Source: CALMSM01 sp964534095
GTDB taxonomy: Bacteria > Patescibacteriota > Saccharimonadia > Saccharimonadales > CALMSM01
Length of the DNA: 33,702 bases
Reading direction: 5' to 3'
Assembly: GCA_964534095.1 (NCBI GenBank)
Contig: CAZHPF010000001.1
Coordinates: 1 to 33,702, forward strand
Under the pieces are notes generated by a model. That model ran no database searches and was not told where the DNA came from. It worked only from the letters and a program-made list of their open reading frames with translations. Positions 22,598 to 30,167 of this stretch are shown piece after piece; the stretch's first letter is position 1, and every line of letters starts with the position of its first letter. Both the position numbers and the translations under genes were made by a program.

Positions 22598-23627
22598 GGC
22601 TTTGTTGGCTATCAGTGGGTTTCGTTTTGCCAACGTGTTTGTAGCCGCTCGGAGTAACTTTACGGCCGCGTGGAGTTCGTTCCAGAAATCCAATTTGTAA
22701 TAAGTATGGTTCGAAGAAATCTTCGATAGTGGAGCGCTCGTCTCCTGTCATAGCAGCCAACGTCTCTACCCCAACAGGGCCGCCTCTGTAGCTATCGATA
22801 ATTGCTAACAGTAAACGCCTATCGGCTGGATCCAGCCCAGCCGCATCGATTTCTAGTAAGTCGAGTGCACCGTGCGCCACATGAGTATCAATGATGCCGT
22901 CGCCGTTTATGTCTGCAAAATCCCGTACCCGTTTGAGCAGGCGGTTGGCAATACGGGGAGTAAGCCGTGCCCGGGAACTAATGATTGTAGCGGCGGCCGG
23001 ATGAATATTTACGTTCAGTATACCGGCGGAGCGATGGATAATCTGCGCTATTTCCTCCGGCGTATAAAACTCCAGGCGATGGATCATGCCAAAGCGATCG
23101 CGCAACGGCGCCGCCAGTGAGCCTGTTCGCGTAGTGGCTCCAATAATTGTGAACTTGGGCAAGTCTAACCGTAGCGACTTTGCGGACGGCCCTTTACCAA
23201 GCATAATGTCTAGTTTGAAATCCTCCATGGCGCTATAGAGTACTTCCTCGATGCTTCGGCTTAAGCGATGAATCTCATCAATGAAAAGTATGTCGCCATC
23301 CTGCAGATTAGTCAGCAAGCTGGCCAGGTCGCCAGCATGACTGATGGCCGGACCGGAAGTTACGCGAATTTGCGCACCCATCTCGTTGGCAATGACCGTG
23401 GCCATAGTCGTCTTACCGAGACCCGGCGGGCCGTAGAGCAGTACATGGTCAATCGGTTCACCGCGCTTCTTGGCAGCATCAATCGCCAGCTTCAGGTTCT
23501 TTTTAAGTCGTTCCTGCCCAATATAATTTTTAAAATCTTTTGGACGCAATGAATTCTCGAACTGCTCGTCAACTTGTTCATCGTCGCCGTCACCCATACC
23601 AGTATTTATAATTCTCTCAATTGCCAT
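22590..23627 (-). CDS. ruvB: Holliday junction helicase motor RuvB
   Basis: 345 residues, family length. Walker [10 protein letters not shown] is at about 66-74, Walker [11 protein letters not shown] at about 113-122, sensor 1 IIGATTRTG, arginine finger RDRFGM and a C-terminal winged helix (TPRGRKVT). RuvB hexamers drive branch migration with RuvA. The start overlaps the upstream SDR stop (TAATG) with AAGGA before it. The usual ruvAB adjacency is broken by three other genes. The acidic N-terminal extension ([10 protein letters not shown]) is modest. Confidence 0.97.
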   Translation of the reverse strand: MAIERIINTGMGDGDDEQVDEQFENSLRPKDFKNYIGQERLKKNLKLAIDAAKKRGEPIDHVLLYGPPGLGKTTMATVIANEMGAQIRVTSGPAISHAGDLASLLTNLQDGDILFIDEIHRLSRSIEEVLYSAMEDFKLDIMLGKGPSAKSLRLDLPKFTIIGATTRTGSLAAPLRDRFGMIHRLEFYTPEEIAQIIHRSAGILNVNIHPAAATIISSRARLTPRIANRLLKRVRDFADINGDGIIDTHVAHGALDLLEIDAAGLDPADRRLLLAIIDSYRGGPVGVETLAAMTGDERSTIEDFFEPYLLQIGFLERTPRGRKVTPSGYKHVGKTKPTDSQQSLV

Positions 23628-24352
23628 TATTTTCCTTTTAGTGAGTAACCGCCATCAGCTAGTAAATCTATTCCCGTAATATAACTTGCGTCATCTGATG
23701 CTAGAAATAGTATCGCTTCAGCAATCTCTTTAGGTTGTGAAATTCTGCCCGCAAGGGTACCATCATTAATTCGATCAAATGTATCAGCCGGCCAGCCTTT
23801 TGTCATATCGGTATTAACATAGCCCGGAGAAACACTATTGAACCTAATTTGCGGGTACGCTTTTGCAAGAGCTTGGGTTAGCGCAATAAGCCCCGCTTTA
23901 CTAATCCCATACGTCAGACTACTCAATGTCGTAAGGTTGTAGTGGCCTTTTAGCGAACTTACATTAACGACACTACCGTTTCTGTTTTTGAGCATACTTG
24001 GTATCACTGCTTGAATACAATGCAAGGCACCGAGAACATTAACGCTATACTCTTTGAGGGCTTGTTCGTCGTTAATTTCTGAAATATCCGTAATGCCCGC
24101 CTTGCCCATGCCGGCGTTATTTACCAAAATATCAATATGGCCAAGTTCAGTAATTTTTTTGCGTGTTTCTTCCTGCCTTGAAATATCAAAGAACACCATA
24201 ACCGACCCTTTTATCTCTTTGTGTGTTTTGTTTAGCTCTGCCGAGTCAGTACTCCCATGAACGATGACATTATAACCCCTTTCTGCAGACAACTTTGCGA
24301 CAGCTTTGCCGATGCCCCTGCTTGAGCCGGTGATAAGAATAGTTTTCGTCAT
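23627..24352 (-). CDS. Short-chain dehydrogenase/reductase (FabG-like)
   Basis: 241 residues from ATG 24352, overlapping the stop of the next SDR (ATGA); the longer upstream frame is inside that gene. NAD(P)-binding GSSRGIG at about 9-15, NNAG at 78-81, the catalytic Ser in NVSS (132/133) and YxxxK Tyr148/Lys152 are all present. The C-terminal [12 protein letters not shown] is typical of classical SDRs. It could be a FabG-type ketoreductase; the substrate is unknown. It lies between another SDR and ruvB. Confidence 0.92.
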   Translation of the reverse strand: MTKTILITGSSRGIGKAVAKLSAERGYNVIVHGSTDSAELNKTHKEIKGSVMVFFDISRQEETRKKITELGHIDILVNNAGMGKAGITDISEINDEQALKEYSVNVLGALHCIQAVIPSMLKNRNGSVVNVSSLKGHYNLTTLSSLTYGISKAGLIALTQALAKAYPQIRFNSVSPGYVNTDMTKGWPADTFDRINDGTLAGRISQPKEIAEAILFLASDDASYITGIDLLADGGYSLKGK

Positions 24353-25023
24353 TTGATCTCTCCTAGCACATTCTTCCGGTTGATGATTATTTCGCTGACT
24401 TCCATGTTTTTCGGCAGATCCAGGATTTGCTTCAGACATAGTGCGACGTAGTTCGGATCCATCACCGCTCCAAAATTATCGTGCTTTTTACCGGTGGCTT
24501 TTTCGTAGGTTCTTGATTCAAAACCGCCCGGACAAAAACTTATGATTCTGTTTGGAAAATCCTTGAAGTCTTCTTGCAAGCTTTTGGTAAATCCGCGCAC
24601 TGCCCATTTGGAGGCCGCATATACCGGCTCACCGGGTCTGCCTTTTGTGCCTACCGTAGAAGATACATTTACAACGTCGGTTTGATCTTTTTTGATCCGA
24701 TCTAGAAGCGAAGAAACGAGCATAATTTGTGCTTTGACGTTTGTGGCCATTAGCCTCTTGATTTCAACTTCAGTCACTTCTGCTAACGATTCACCACTCA
24801 TCACACCGGCGCAATTTACAAGTGCTTCAAGCGGCTCGCCGAGCTGTTCTATTTCTCTGGCAGCAGCTTGAATTTCTGAACCTTCCCGCAAGTCGTGCAA
24901 TAAGTTATGAGCCACATATTCACTTTTACTGCGTGATACATTGACAACCACTTTACCGGCTTCGCTATAAAGTTTTGCCAGTGCCTTACCTAGCCCATCG
25001 CTTGCCCCAGTGATCACTATCAT
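24349..25023 (-). CDS. Second short-chain dehydrogenase/reductase
   Basis: 224 residues. TGASDGLG at about 5-12, NCAG at 70-73, Ser in NVSS (121/122) and Tyr135/Lys139 in YAASK are complete, so an active fold is likely. It is shorter than its neighbour and lacks the DGGY end. The two SDRs share order but not close sequence, so they are probably not a recent duplication. The start overlaps the GNAT stop (ATGA). Substrate unknown. Confidence 0.9.
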   Translation of the reverse strand: MIVITGASDGLGKALAKLYSEAGKVVVNVSRSKSEYVAHNLLHDLREGSEIQAAAREIEQLGEPLEALVNCAGVMSGESLAEVTEVEIKRLMATNVKAQIMLVSSLLDRIKKDQTDVVNVSSTVGTKGRPGEPVYAASKWAVRGFTKSLQEDFKDFPNRIISFCPGGFESRTYEKATGKKHDNFGAVMDPNYVALCLKQILDLPKNMEVSEIIINRKNVLGEIK

Positions 25024-25592
25024 GTGTTTTCTCCTCGCTGTTGTGCGGCCTTATCAACTTCCCATTGCTCTCTTTCATACATAAACACCCATTGACCATC
25101 CTCTTCACCAGTTAGCTCATAACCTGTTTTTTCTACTGATTTGCGGCTTGCTTCGTTGCCAACATGAACAAAGCTCAATACCCGCTCAAGCCCAAGGTTA
25201 TTGAATGCAAATTCGAGTAGTAGACTGCGCGCCCGAGCAGCATAATGATGCCCCTTGTGTTCCGCGCCGACCCACGATCCAGACTCAGCCGTTGTGGCGT
25301 TGACTATCGTTAAATTACTAGTGCCGACCATAGTGTCTCCATCCCAAATACCAAATCGATGTTTGTCGGGGTCAGGATGTACTATACTCTCAAGTACGGC
25401 CTCTACGGTCAGGTACTTTTGAGCTGTCCCGTCTGGCTCTTCACCATGATAGCTCTGGCTCAAATGTGCACGATCAAACTCAATGAGACCAAAGTACGAC
25501 TCTGCGTCTTCAGGCACAAGCTGCCGAATAGCAACAGTGTCGTTTGGGGTTGTTACCTCAATACGTGCTGGCGTGCCCGTTCCTTCACTCAT
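25020..25592 (-). CDS. GNAT acetyltransferase (RimJ/RimL-like)
   Basis: 190 residues. It starts with a beta strand (TVAIRQLVPEDAESYFGLIE) and contains VGTSNLTIVN and a late NEASRKSVEKTGYELTGEE, the pattern of ribosomal-protein N-acetyltransferase-like GNATs. Acetyl-CoA-dependent acetylation of a protein N-terminus or small molecule is the family activity. It is coupled to ruvA upstream and to the SDR downstream by ATGA overlaps. Confidence 0.9.
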   Translation of the reverse strand: MSEGTGTPARIEVTTPNDTVAIRQLVPEDAESYFGLIEFDRAHLSQSYHGEEPDGTAQKYLTVEAVLESIVHPDPDKHRFGIWDGDTMVGTSNLTIVNATTAESGSWVGAEHKGHHYAARARSLLLEFAFNNLGLERVLSFVHVGNEASRKSVEKTGYELTGEEDGQWVFMYEREQWEVDKAAQQRGENT

Positions 25593-26170
25593 GCCGCACC
25601 TTTCAGGGCTTGTTTTACGCGATCTTCCGTTGACAGTTTGGGGTCTATACTCTGCAACGCCGCCTGCGCATCTATATCTGAGTAACCAAGTGATACGAGT
25701 GCTCGTAGGGCTTCGTCGTTTTGGTTTACTCCGGACCGATTAACCAGACCTTCTGCTGCGTCGCCAACTGGCGCACCAACTTTATCGCGCAGTTCTACTA
25801 CCATTTGTTCGGCCGCCCTTTTGCCAACGCCCTTCGCTGTCTGGAGTAGTTTCACATCGCCTCCTGCGATGGCGCTGCGTACTATTCCTGCCGGTCCAAT
25901 ATCCAGGACGGCCAGAGCAACCTTGGGGCCAACATTTTTGACTGAGAGCAGCTGCTCAAATAAACGTTTACTGTCTGGTGTCCGAAAACCGAACAAATCA
26001 TGCGTGTCTTCTTTGATATGTTCGTAGATATAGAGCTTAATGTCTTGCCCTAGCGTGAGTGCATTCTGGTCGGCAGTCGTTACTAATGCGCCATAGCCTA
26101 CACCTCCACAATCAACAATCACGAGCTGATTTGTTTTTTCAATAATTTCACCGCGTAGAATTGCAATCAT
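25589..26170 (-). CDS. ruvA: Holliday junction DNA-binding protein RuvA
   Basis: 193 residues. An N-terminal OB domain (IAILRGEIIEKTNQ) is followed by two helix-hairpin-helix motifs (VKNVGPKVALAVL and TAKGVGKRAAEQMVVEL) and a C-terminal RuvB-binding domain (DEALRALVSLGYSDIDAQAAL). RuvA tetramers hold the junction. It lies 3 nt after the SPFH gene and couples into the GNAT gene. Confidence 0.96.
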   Translation of the reverse strand: MIAILRGEIIEKTNQLVIVDCGGVGYGALVTTADQNALTLGQDIKLYIYEHIKEDTHDLFGFRTPDSKRLFEQLLSVKNVGPKVALAVLDIGPAGIVRSAIAGGDVKLLQTAKGVGKRAAEQMVVELRDKVGAPVGDAAEGLVNRSGVNQNDEALRALVSLGYSDIDAQAALQSIDPKLSTEDRVKQALKGAA

Positions 26171-26173
26171 AGG

Positions 26174-27100
26174 CTAAGCTTTTGGGGTTGTGGGCGGATG
26201 ATGAGGGCGTGTATGTTTTTTACTTACTTCTTGGGCAGTAATCATGGCATTACGCATTTGCTCGCCGAGATCAGTCATGCCTGATGGAGAATGTGGGATT
26301 AGGATAGTGTTGGAATTACCTGTCAGGCCGATATCTTTGAGCGTGTCAAAATACTGCGTCATCATGACCAGATTCATCACATCTTGCGCATTGGTGCCCT
26401 CAACAGAGTTACTAAAGTTTTCGACCGATTCACGCAGACCCTCTATGATAGCTTTACGCTGGTCAGCAATGCCCCGCCCTTGCAGCGCCTTACTTTCGGC
26501 TTCACCTTCTGCTGCCTTCACGACACGGATTTTGTCGGCTTCGGCTTGCTCAACTGCCGCAACGCGCAACCGCTGGGCGGCATTGATTTCGTTCATACTT
26601 TGCTTGACCTTAGCGTCAGGGTCAATATCAGTAACAAGCGCTTTGACTATACCGTAGCCGAAATCGTCCATGACCTGGTCAAGTTCTGTTTTGACTGCCG
26701 AAGCAATCTCATCCTTCATTTGGAATAGTTCGTCTAGGTTGATAGTCGGAACCCTGGCACGTACTGTATCAAATACAAACGAAGTAATTTGTTGCTGGGC
26801 GTTTTGCAAACGATAGAACGCATCAACGACTTTTTCCGGCAACACGTAGTACTGCACACTCACCACAACAAACACAAAGACGTTGTCTTTCGTTTTGGTT
26901 TCTACCCGAACGTCAAGCTGCTGCACGCGCAGGCTTAACCTGCCAGCAATCCTATCGATAAGCGGGATTTTGAAATTCAAGCCAGCTGACGAAACTTTTC
27001 TAAACTTTCCAAAGCGTTCAACGAGTGCCGCTGTTTGCTGTTTTACCGTAAACAGTCCTGTCAGCAAAATAATGACAGCAATGACGACCAAAATCCACAT
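26174..27100 (-). CDS. SPFH/Band 7 membrane protein (stomatin-like)
   Basis: 308 residues. One N-terminal membrane helix (about 2-18), then an SPFH domain with TAALVERFGKFRKV, GLNFKIPLID and VDVRVETK-type strands, followed by an Ala/Glu-rich coiled coil (about 185-230, EQAEADKIRVVKAAEGEAES). GGAGG precedes ATG 27100. Family members scaffold membrane microdomains and often partner with NfeD proteases; no NfeD gene is seen. It sits between ruvC and ruvA, and has its own promoter. The C-terminal tail ends His/Pro-rich. Confidence 0.93.
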   Translation of the reverse strand: MWILVVIAVIILLTGLFTVKQQTAALVERFGKFRKVSSAGLNFKIPLIDRIAGRLSLRVQQLDVRVETKTKDNVFVFVVVSVQYYVLPEKVVDAFYRLQNAQQQITSFVFDTVRARVPTINLDELFQMKDEIASAVKTELDQVMDDFGYGIVKALVTDIDPDAKVKQSMNEINAAQRLRVAAVEQAEADKIRVVKAAEGEAESKALQGRGIADQRKAIIEGLRESVENFSNSVEGTNAQDVMNLVMMTQYFDTLKDIGLTGNSNTILIPHSPSGMTDLGEQMRNAMITAQEVSKKHTRPHHPPTTPKA

Positions 27101-27119
27101 AAACCCTCCGTTCTTTGTA

Positions 27120-27130
27120 CTACCAGTATA
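27120..27130 (-). promoter_or_regulatory. Promoter element of the SPFH-ruvA transcript
   Basis: TATACT (27130-27125) lies 24 nt before ATG 27100, with GGAGG in the leader. The 11-mer TATACTGGTAG also occurs at the PRC-barrel gene start (7828-7838). Confidence 0.45.
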
Positions 27131-27145
27131 CCGACAGTACGGCTA

Positions 27146-27604
27146 TCAGGCAATTGTTAGTGCGGCGGCAAGCGCATCGGCACAGTCGTCTGGTTTTGGT
27201 ATATCCTTTAGGCCGAGATGTACACGCACCATTTCTTGCATCTGCGCTTTCGTAGCCCTTCCATAGCCTGTAATGGCCTGTTTTATCTGGAGCGGTGTTT
27301 TTTCAACTAGTCGTAGGTTGTGTTTCCTGCCAAGCAGTAACATCACGCCACGCGCATGACTTACGCTTATTGCTGTGGTGACATTTTGTGCGAAAAATAG
27401 CTGCTCCACCACCATAGCTTCTGGCTTGTGCTCCACGATAATCTGCTCTAGCTCATTATAAATAGTAAGTAACCGCTCCGAAAGCTCCTGGTTTACCGGT
27501 GTACGTATCACACCGGCATCAACAAGCGTTGGCTTGCCTTTTATGACATCAATAACCCCAAATCCTACGATACCTGTCCCCGGATCAATCCCTATTATTC
27601 TCAT
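27146..27604 (-). CDS. ruvC: Holliday junction resolvase RuvC
   Basis: 152 residues, a little short of the usual 160-175 at the C-terminus. The catalytic acids are present: Asp7 in GIDPGTG, Glu67 in VVEQLFF, Asp140 and Asp143 in KPDDCADALA. RuvC cuts the junction held by RuvA. A TATGCT hexamer lies 8 nt before ATG 27604 with only a weak AGGT in between. It heads the leftward ruvC-SPFH-ruvA-ruvB series. Confidence 0.96.
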   Translation of the reverse strand: MRIIGIDPGTGIVGFGVIDVIKGKPTLVDAGVIRTPVNQELSERLLTIYNELEQIIVEHKPEAMVVEQLFFAQNVTTAISVSHARGVMLLLGRKHNLRLVEKTPLQIKQAITGYGRATKAQMQEMVRVHLGLKDIPKPDDCADALAAALTIA

Positions 27605-27655
27605 ACACCTAAAGCATAGCGCGTTCGCTACCCCTCGCCAACAGCACGAATGATA

Positions 27656-29305
27656 TTAACGCTTATGGCGAAGACGCATATATAGATTCAGCATGTCGTA
27701 ACGATACTCGTATAACGCGTAGCCGATAATTACACTAAGCACTGCTCCGATTATAAGAACATTAGATTTGTGGGATGATTGGTCTTCGTCCTGAGGCTGC
27801 GACGAAGCAGCAGCCGATAACACCTTTCTACAGCGGTTTGTTTCAGGATTACGCTCCTGCCCCTGCTGGCATTGTTTTAGAGTAGAAGCATCTGTTGCAT
27901 CGCTGCGACAGCGGTTAGTGGCCGGGTTACGTACCTGTCCTGGTTTGCAAGGTGTCAGTGCTGAAGACGCAGTAGTAACAAGGTTGCGGCAACGATTGGT
28001 TTCGGGGTTTCGGTACTTGCCTAGGCCGCATGAGCTTAATGAAGTCTTTACCTCAATAGTACGGCAGCGGTTAGTGGCCGGGTTACGATACTTTCCGGCC
28101 GGACAAGGATCGAGTGTTGCCCCCTTGACAAGCGCAGCCAACACCATGCTTGACTCAAGGTTAGGCTGATTGGGCGTTGGTCTATCGGTAAACTGCCATG
28201 TACCATCTATGAGCGCCCAAGCAATATTGTCTTTAGGATTGCTATACAGGTCAGAGTTGCTTACCACGTCACCCGTTGGAGCCACGAGCAGCAAACTTGC
28301 CGACGAGTTTGGAAGTGAAAAACCTACGTCTGTATCCGAAAAGGTCTGATACTGTCCGGCTGCAATCGTCCCGCTTATAAACGTGTAGGTTGCCGATGCG
28401 CTCGGTTCTAACTTAAGCTGATAGCCTGTCAATGCAACGCTATGATTATTGGGATTGTACAGCTCGATGAACTCGTTGCCTGTATCATAGCTGCTAGTGT
28501 TTGGTAGCAGTTCGCTAATAACCAATGTAACGCTTTCCAGAAGAGCAGTTGTACATTCACCAGTGCTGCTGTGTTGGTAGCCGTCAGGAACATCTTTCTG
28601 CAGTCCGTCCAAATTACTGCACATATCCTGCTGACAGCTTCCGTCCGTATCATACAGATATCCGTCCGGCAGTTCAGCTTGCACACCCAGTATATTGGGG
28701 CAGACGTCCACCGGAACTGTTTGTACGTATAAACCAGGGTTGGGCGAAATGACGAGTTCGGTCAGTACAAAATCAGCCGCGTCGTCACCGGTATCCTGTA
28801 GCGTGGAGACATCGATTGGCAGGCGCTGGTATATTTGTCCAGCAGGTGCTTTACTGACCCAAGTAAATTGGTCGCGCACCACACCATTTGCGTCTACTAG
28901 TGATAAAAATCCACCTCCGTCCGCCATGCCTCCGGAAAACCCAGTATTGGCTTGTGGGATAAACGGGATATCTGCGTGAGCCGCAATAAACTCATGCGAG
29001 GCAAACGTGGTATAGCTATAGCTCGCCAGCCATAGACGATCTGCAGGATTAGTCGGCACTATACAGCCGGGCTTTGATAGCGAGTCTTTGTAAAACAAAC
29101 ACCAGCCGGTAACATCAATGTCTGTATTGGTGTTGTTGTAAATCGATACGTATTCTTGGCTGGCTGCGTCTTCGGCACCGGTTTGTACCTGAGCAATAAC
29201 CACCTCGTTGCCCATCGTTGCGAACCCAGTCGCTGTGCCAGAACCACACAGTATGGCGAGGGTTGCAACAAACAGAGGTAACAGAAGTACCCGAATGATT
29301 TTCAT
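27656..29305 (-). CDS. Surface protein with lamin-tail domains and four Cys repeats
   Basis: 549 residues. Signal peptide (about 1-27), a lamin-tail-like beta domain (about 33-165), two Cys motifs of the form C-x-N-x-x-G-x-Q-x-x-x-P-D-G-Y (about 202 and 229), a second lamin-tail domain (about 258-385, FIELYNPNNHSVALTGYQLK), four repeats C-x2-G-x2-R-N-P-x-T-N-R-C-R (401-493) and a C-terminal membrane helix (about 514-532) with a basic tail. This is a membrane-tethered exported protein. Lamin-tail modules in bacteria usually accompany surface binding or nucleases; no catalytic domain is seen. It has its own strong promoter and a possible leaderless start. Confidence 0.9.
   Translation of the reverse strand: MKIIRVLLLPLFVATLAILCGSGTATGFATMGNEVVIAQVQTGAEDAASQEYVSIYNNTNTDIDVTGWCLFYKDSLSKPGCIVPTNPADRLWLASYSYTTFASHEFIAAHADIPFIPQANTGFSGGMADGGGFLSLVDANGVVRDQFTWVSKAPAGQIYQRLPIDVSTLQDTGDDAADFVLTELVISPNPGLYVQTVPVDVCPNILGVQAELPDGYLYDTDGSCQQDMCSNLDGLQKDVPDGYQHSSTGECTTALLESVTLVISELLPNTSSYDTGNEFIELYNPNNHSVALTGYQLKLEPSASATYTFISGTIAAGQYQTFSDTDVGFSLPNSSASLLLVAPTGDVVSNSDLYSNPKDNIAWALIDGTWQFTDRPTPNQPNLESSMVLAALVKGATLDPCPAGKYRNPATNRCRTIEVKTSLSSCGLGKYRNPETNRCRNLVTTASSALTPCKPGQVRNPATNRCRSDATDASTLKQCQQGQERNPETNRCRKVLSAAASSQPQDEDQSSHKSNVLIIGAVLSVIIGYALYEYRYDMLNLYMRLRHKR
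27827..28105 (-). repeat. Four tandem Cys-repeat units in the lamin-tail protein
   Basis: The units start at residues 401, 426, 453 and 479 (25-27-26 spacing). Each contains two Cys 13 residues apart and the core RNPxTNRCR. Linkers are Ser/Ala/Thr-rich and differ. Even numbers of Cys per unit suggest one disulfide each. Confidence 0.9.
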
Positions 29306-29311
29306 GCACCC

Positions 29312-29339
29312 ATCATAGTGCCCTCTGAATGTGTGTCAA
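29312..29339 (-). promoter_or_regulatory. Strong promoter of the lamin-tail gene with leaderless geometry
   Basis: TTGACA (29339-29334), 16-nt spacer, TATGAT (29317-29312), then exactly 6 nt to ATG 29305. With the transcript starting about 7 nt after the -10, the mRNA begins at or next to the ATG. No ribosome site is possible. Confidence 0.8.
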
Positions 29340-29348
29340 GCATTTTCT

Positions 29349-29398
29349 AATCTCAGCTTTAAATCAGAGTTAAAGCTGAGTTAACTCTGAGATTTTTT
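29349..29398 (+). terminator. Mutually exclusive hairpin cluster between yebC and the lamin-tail gene
   Basis: Three overlapping complementary pairs: CTCAGCTTTAA (29352-29362) with TTAAAGCTGAG (29370-29380); TCAGAGTTAA (29364-29373) with TTAACTCTGA (29381-29390); AATCTCAG (29349-29356) with CTGAGATT (29387-29394). Only some can form at once. The T6 run (29393-29398) follows on the plus strand, so terminator polarity is plus although both neighbours are on the minus strand. Confidence 0.6.
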
Positions 29399-29420
29399 AC
29401 TGCGAACTGAGCAATCAAAC

Positions 29421-30146
29421 TTAACTCAATAGTCCGTCGGCAATATCAAAATTTACGTGTGTAGCCGTAACGTCGTCACACTCTTCGAGGGCGTCCATGA
29501 GCCGCATGATCTTTCCGGCTGTCGCCGCATCATTCACCTCAACAGTGTTGGTTGGTACATAAGTTAGTTCGGCATCGGTAACTTGCAGACCAGCGGCCAC
29601 CAAGGAGTCGCGTACGCTGGCAAGTTCTTTGGAGTTAGTGTACACAATCAGTTCATTGTCTTCCTCTACGACGTCTTCGGCACCGGCTTCCAGCACTTGC
29701 AGCATAGCGTCGTCACCGCTGGCGTTAAGCCGGATCATGCCTTTATGGTCAAACTGGAAAGCTACCGCTCCCTTTTCAGCAATGTTGCCCCCATGTTTAC
29801 TGAACGCCAGGCGAACTTCTGGATAGGTTCGATTGGTGTTGTCGGTTGCCACTTCAACCAGGATAGCCACACCGCCTGGGCCGTAGCCCTCGTAGAGTAT
29901 CTCTTGGAGCTGGGCAGCTGACTTATCGCTGACCCGGTCAATAGCGCGTTGGATATTGGCCATGGGCATATTGGCGGCTTTGGCTTTATCGATGGCCAAG
30001 CGCAGCCCGAAATTAGTCTCAGGGTCAGCTCCGCCGCGGGCGGCAACGGCAATCATGTTACCAAGCTTGGTAAAAACAGCTCCACGAGCAGCGTCTTTGA
30101 CGCCTTTCTGTCGTTTAATGGTTGACCATTTGCTATGACCCGACAT
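29421..30146 (-). CDS. yebC: YebC/PmpR family protein
   Basis: 241 residues, family length. The start MSGHSKWSTIKRQKG is the family hallmark, and YEGYGPGGVAILVEVATDN and the acidic C-terminal domain (EECDDVTATHVNFDI) agree. Members were described as transcriptional regulators and more recently as factors that relieve ribosome stalling at certain Pro stretches; which applies here is not visible. AGGAG precedes the ATG. It follows the comEC-like gene by 21 nt, probably in one transcript. Confidence 0.96.
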   Translation of the reverse strand: MSGHSKWSTIKRQKGVKDAARGAVFTKLGNMIAVAARGGADPETNFGLRLAIDKAKAANMPMANIQRAIDRVSDKSAAQLQEILYEGYGPGGVAILVEVATDNTNRTYPEVRLAFSKHGGNIAEKGAVAFQFDHKGMIRLNASGDDAMLQVLEAGAEDVVEEDNELIVYTNSKELASVRDSLVAAGLQVTDAELTYVPTNTVEVNDAATAGKIMRLMDALEECDDVTATHVNFDIADGLLS

Positions 30147-30167
30147 GTATTCTCCTTTGATCGTCTG

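Noticed and set aside
24353..24439. Upstream extension of the first SDR gene
   Set aside because: The Rossmann fold begins at ATG 24352, which has the usual ATGA overlap; the extension is another frame of the neighbouring gene.
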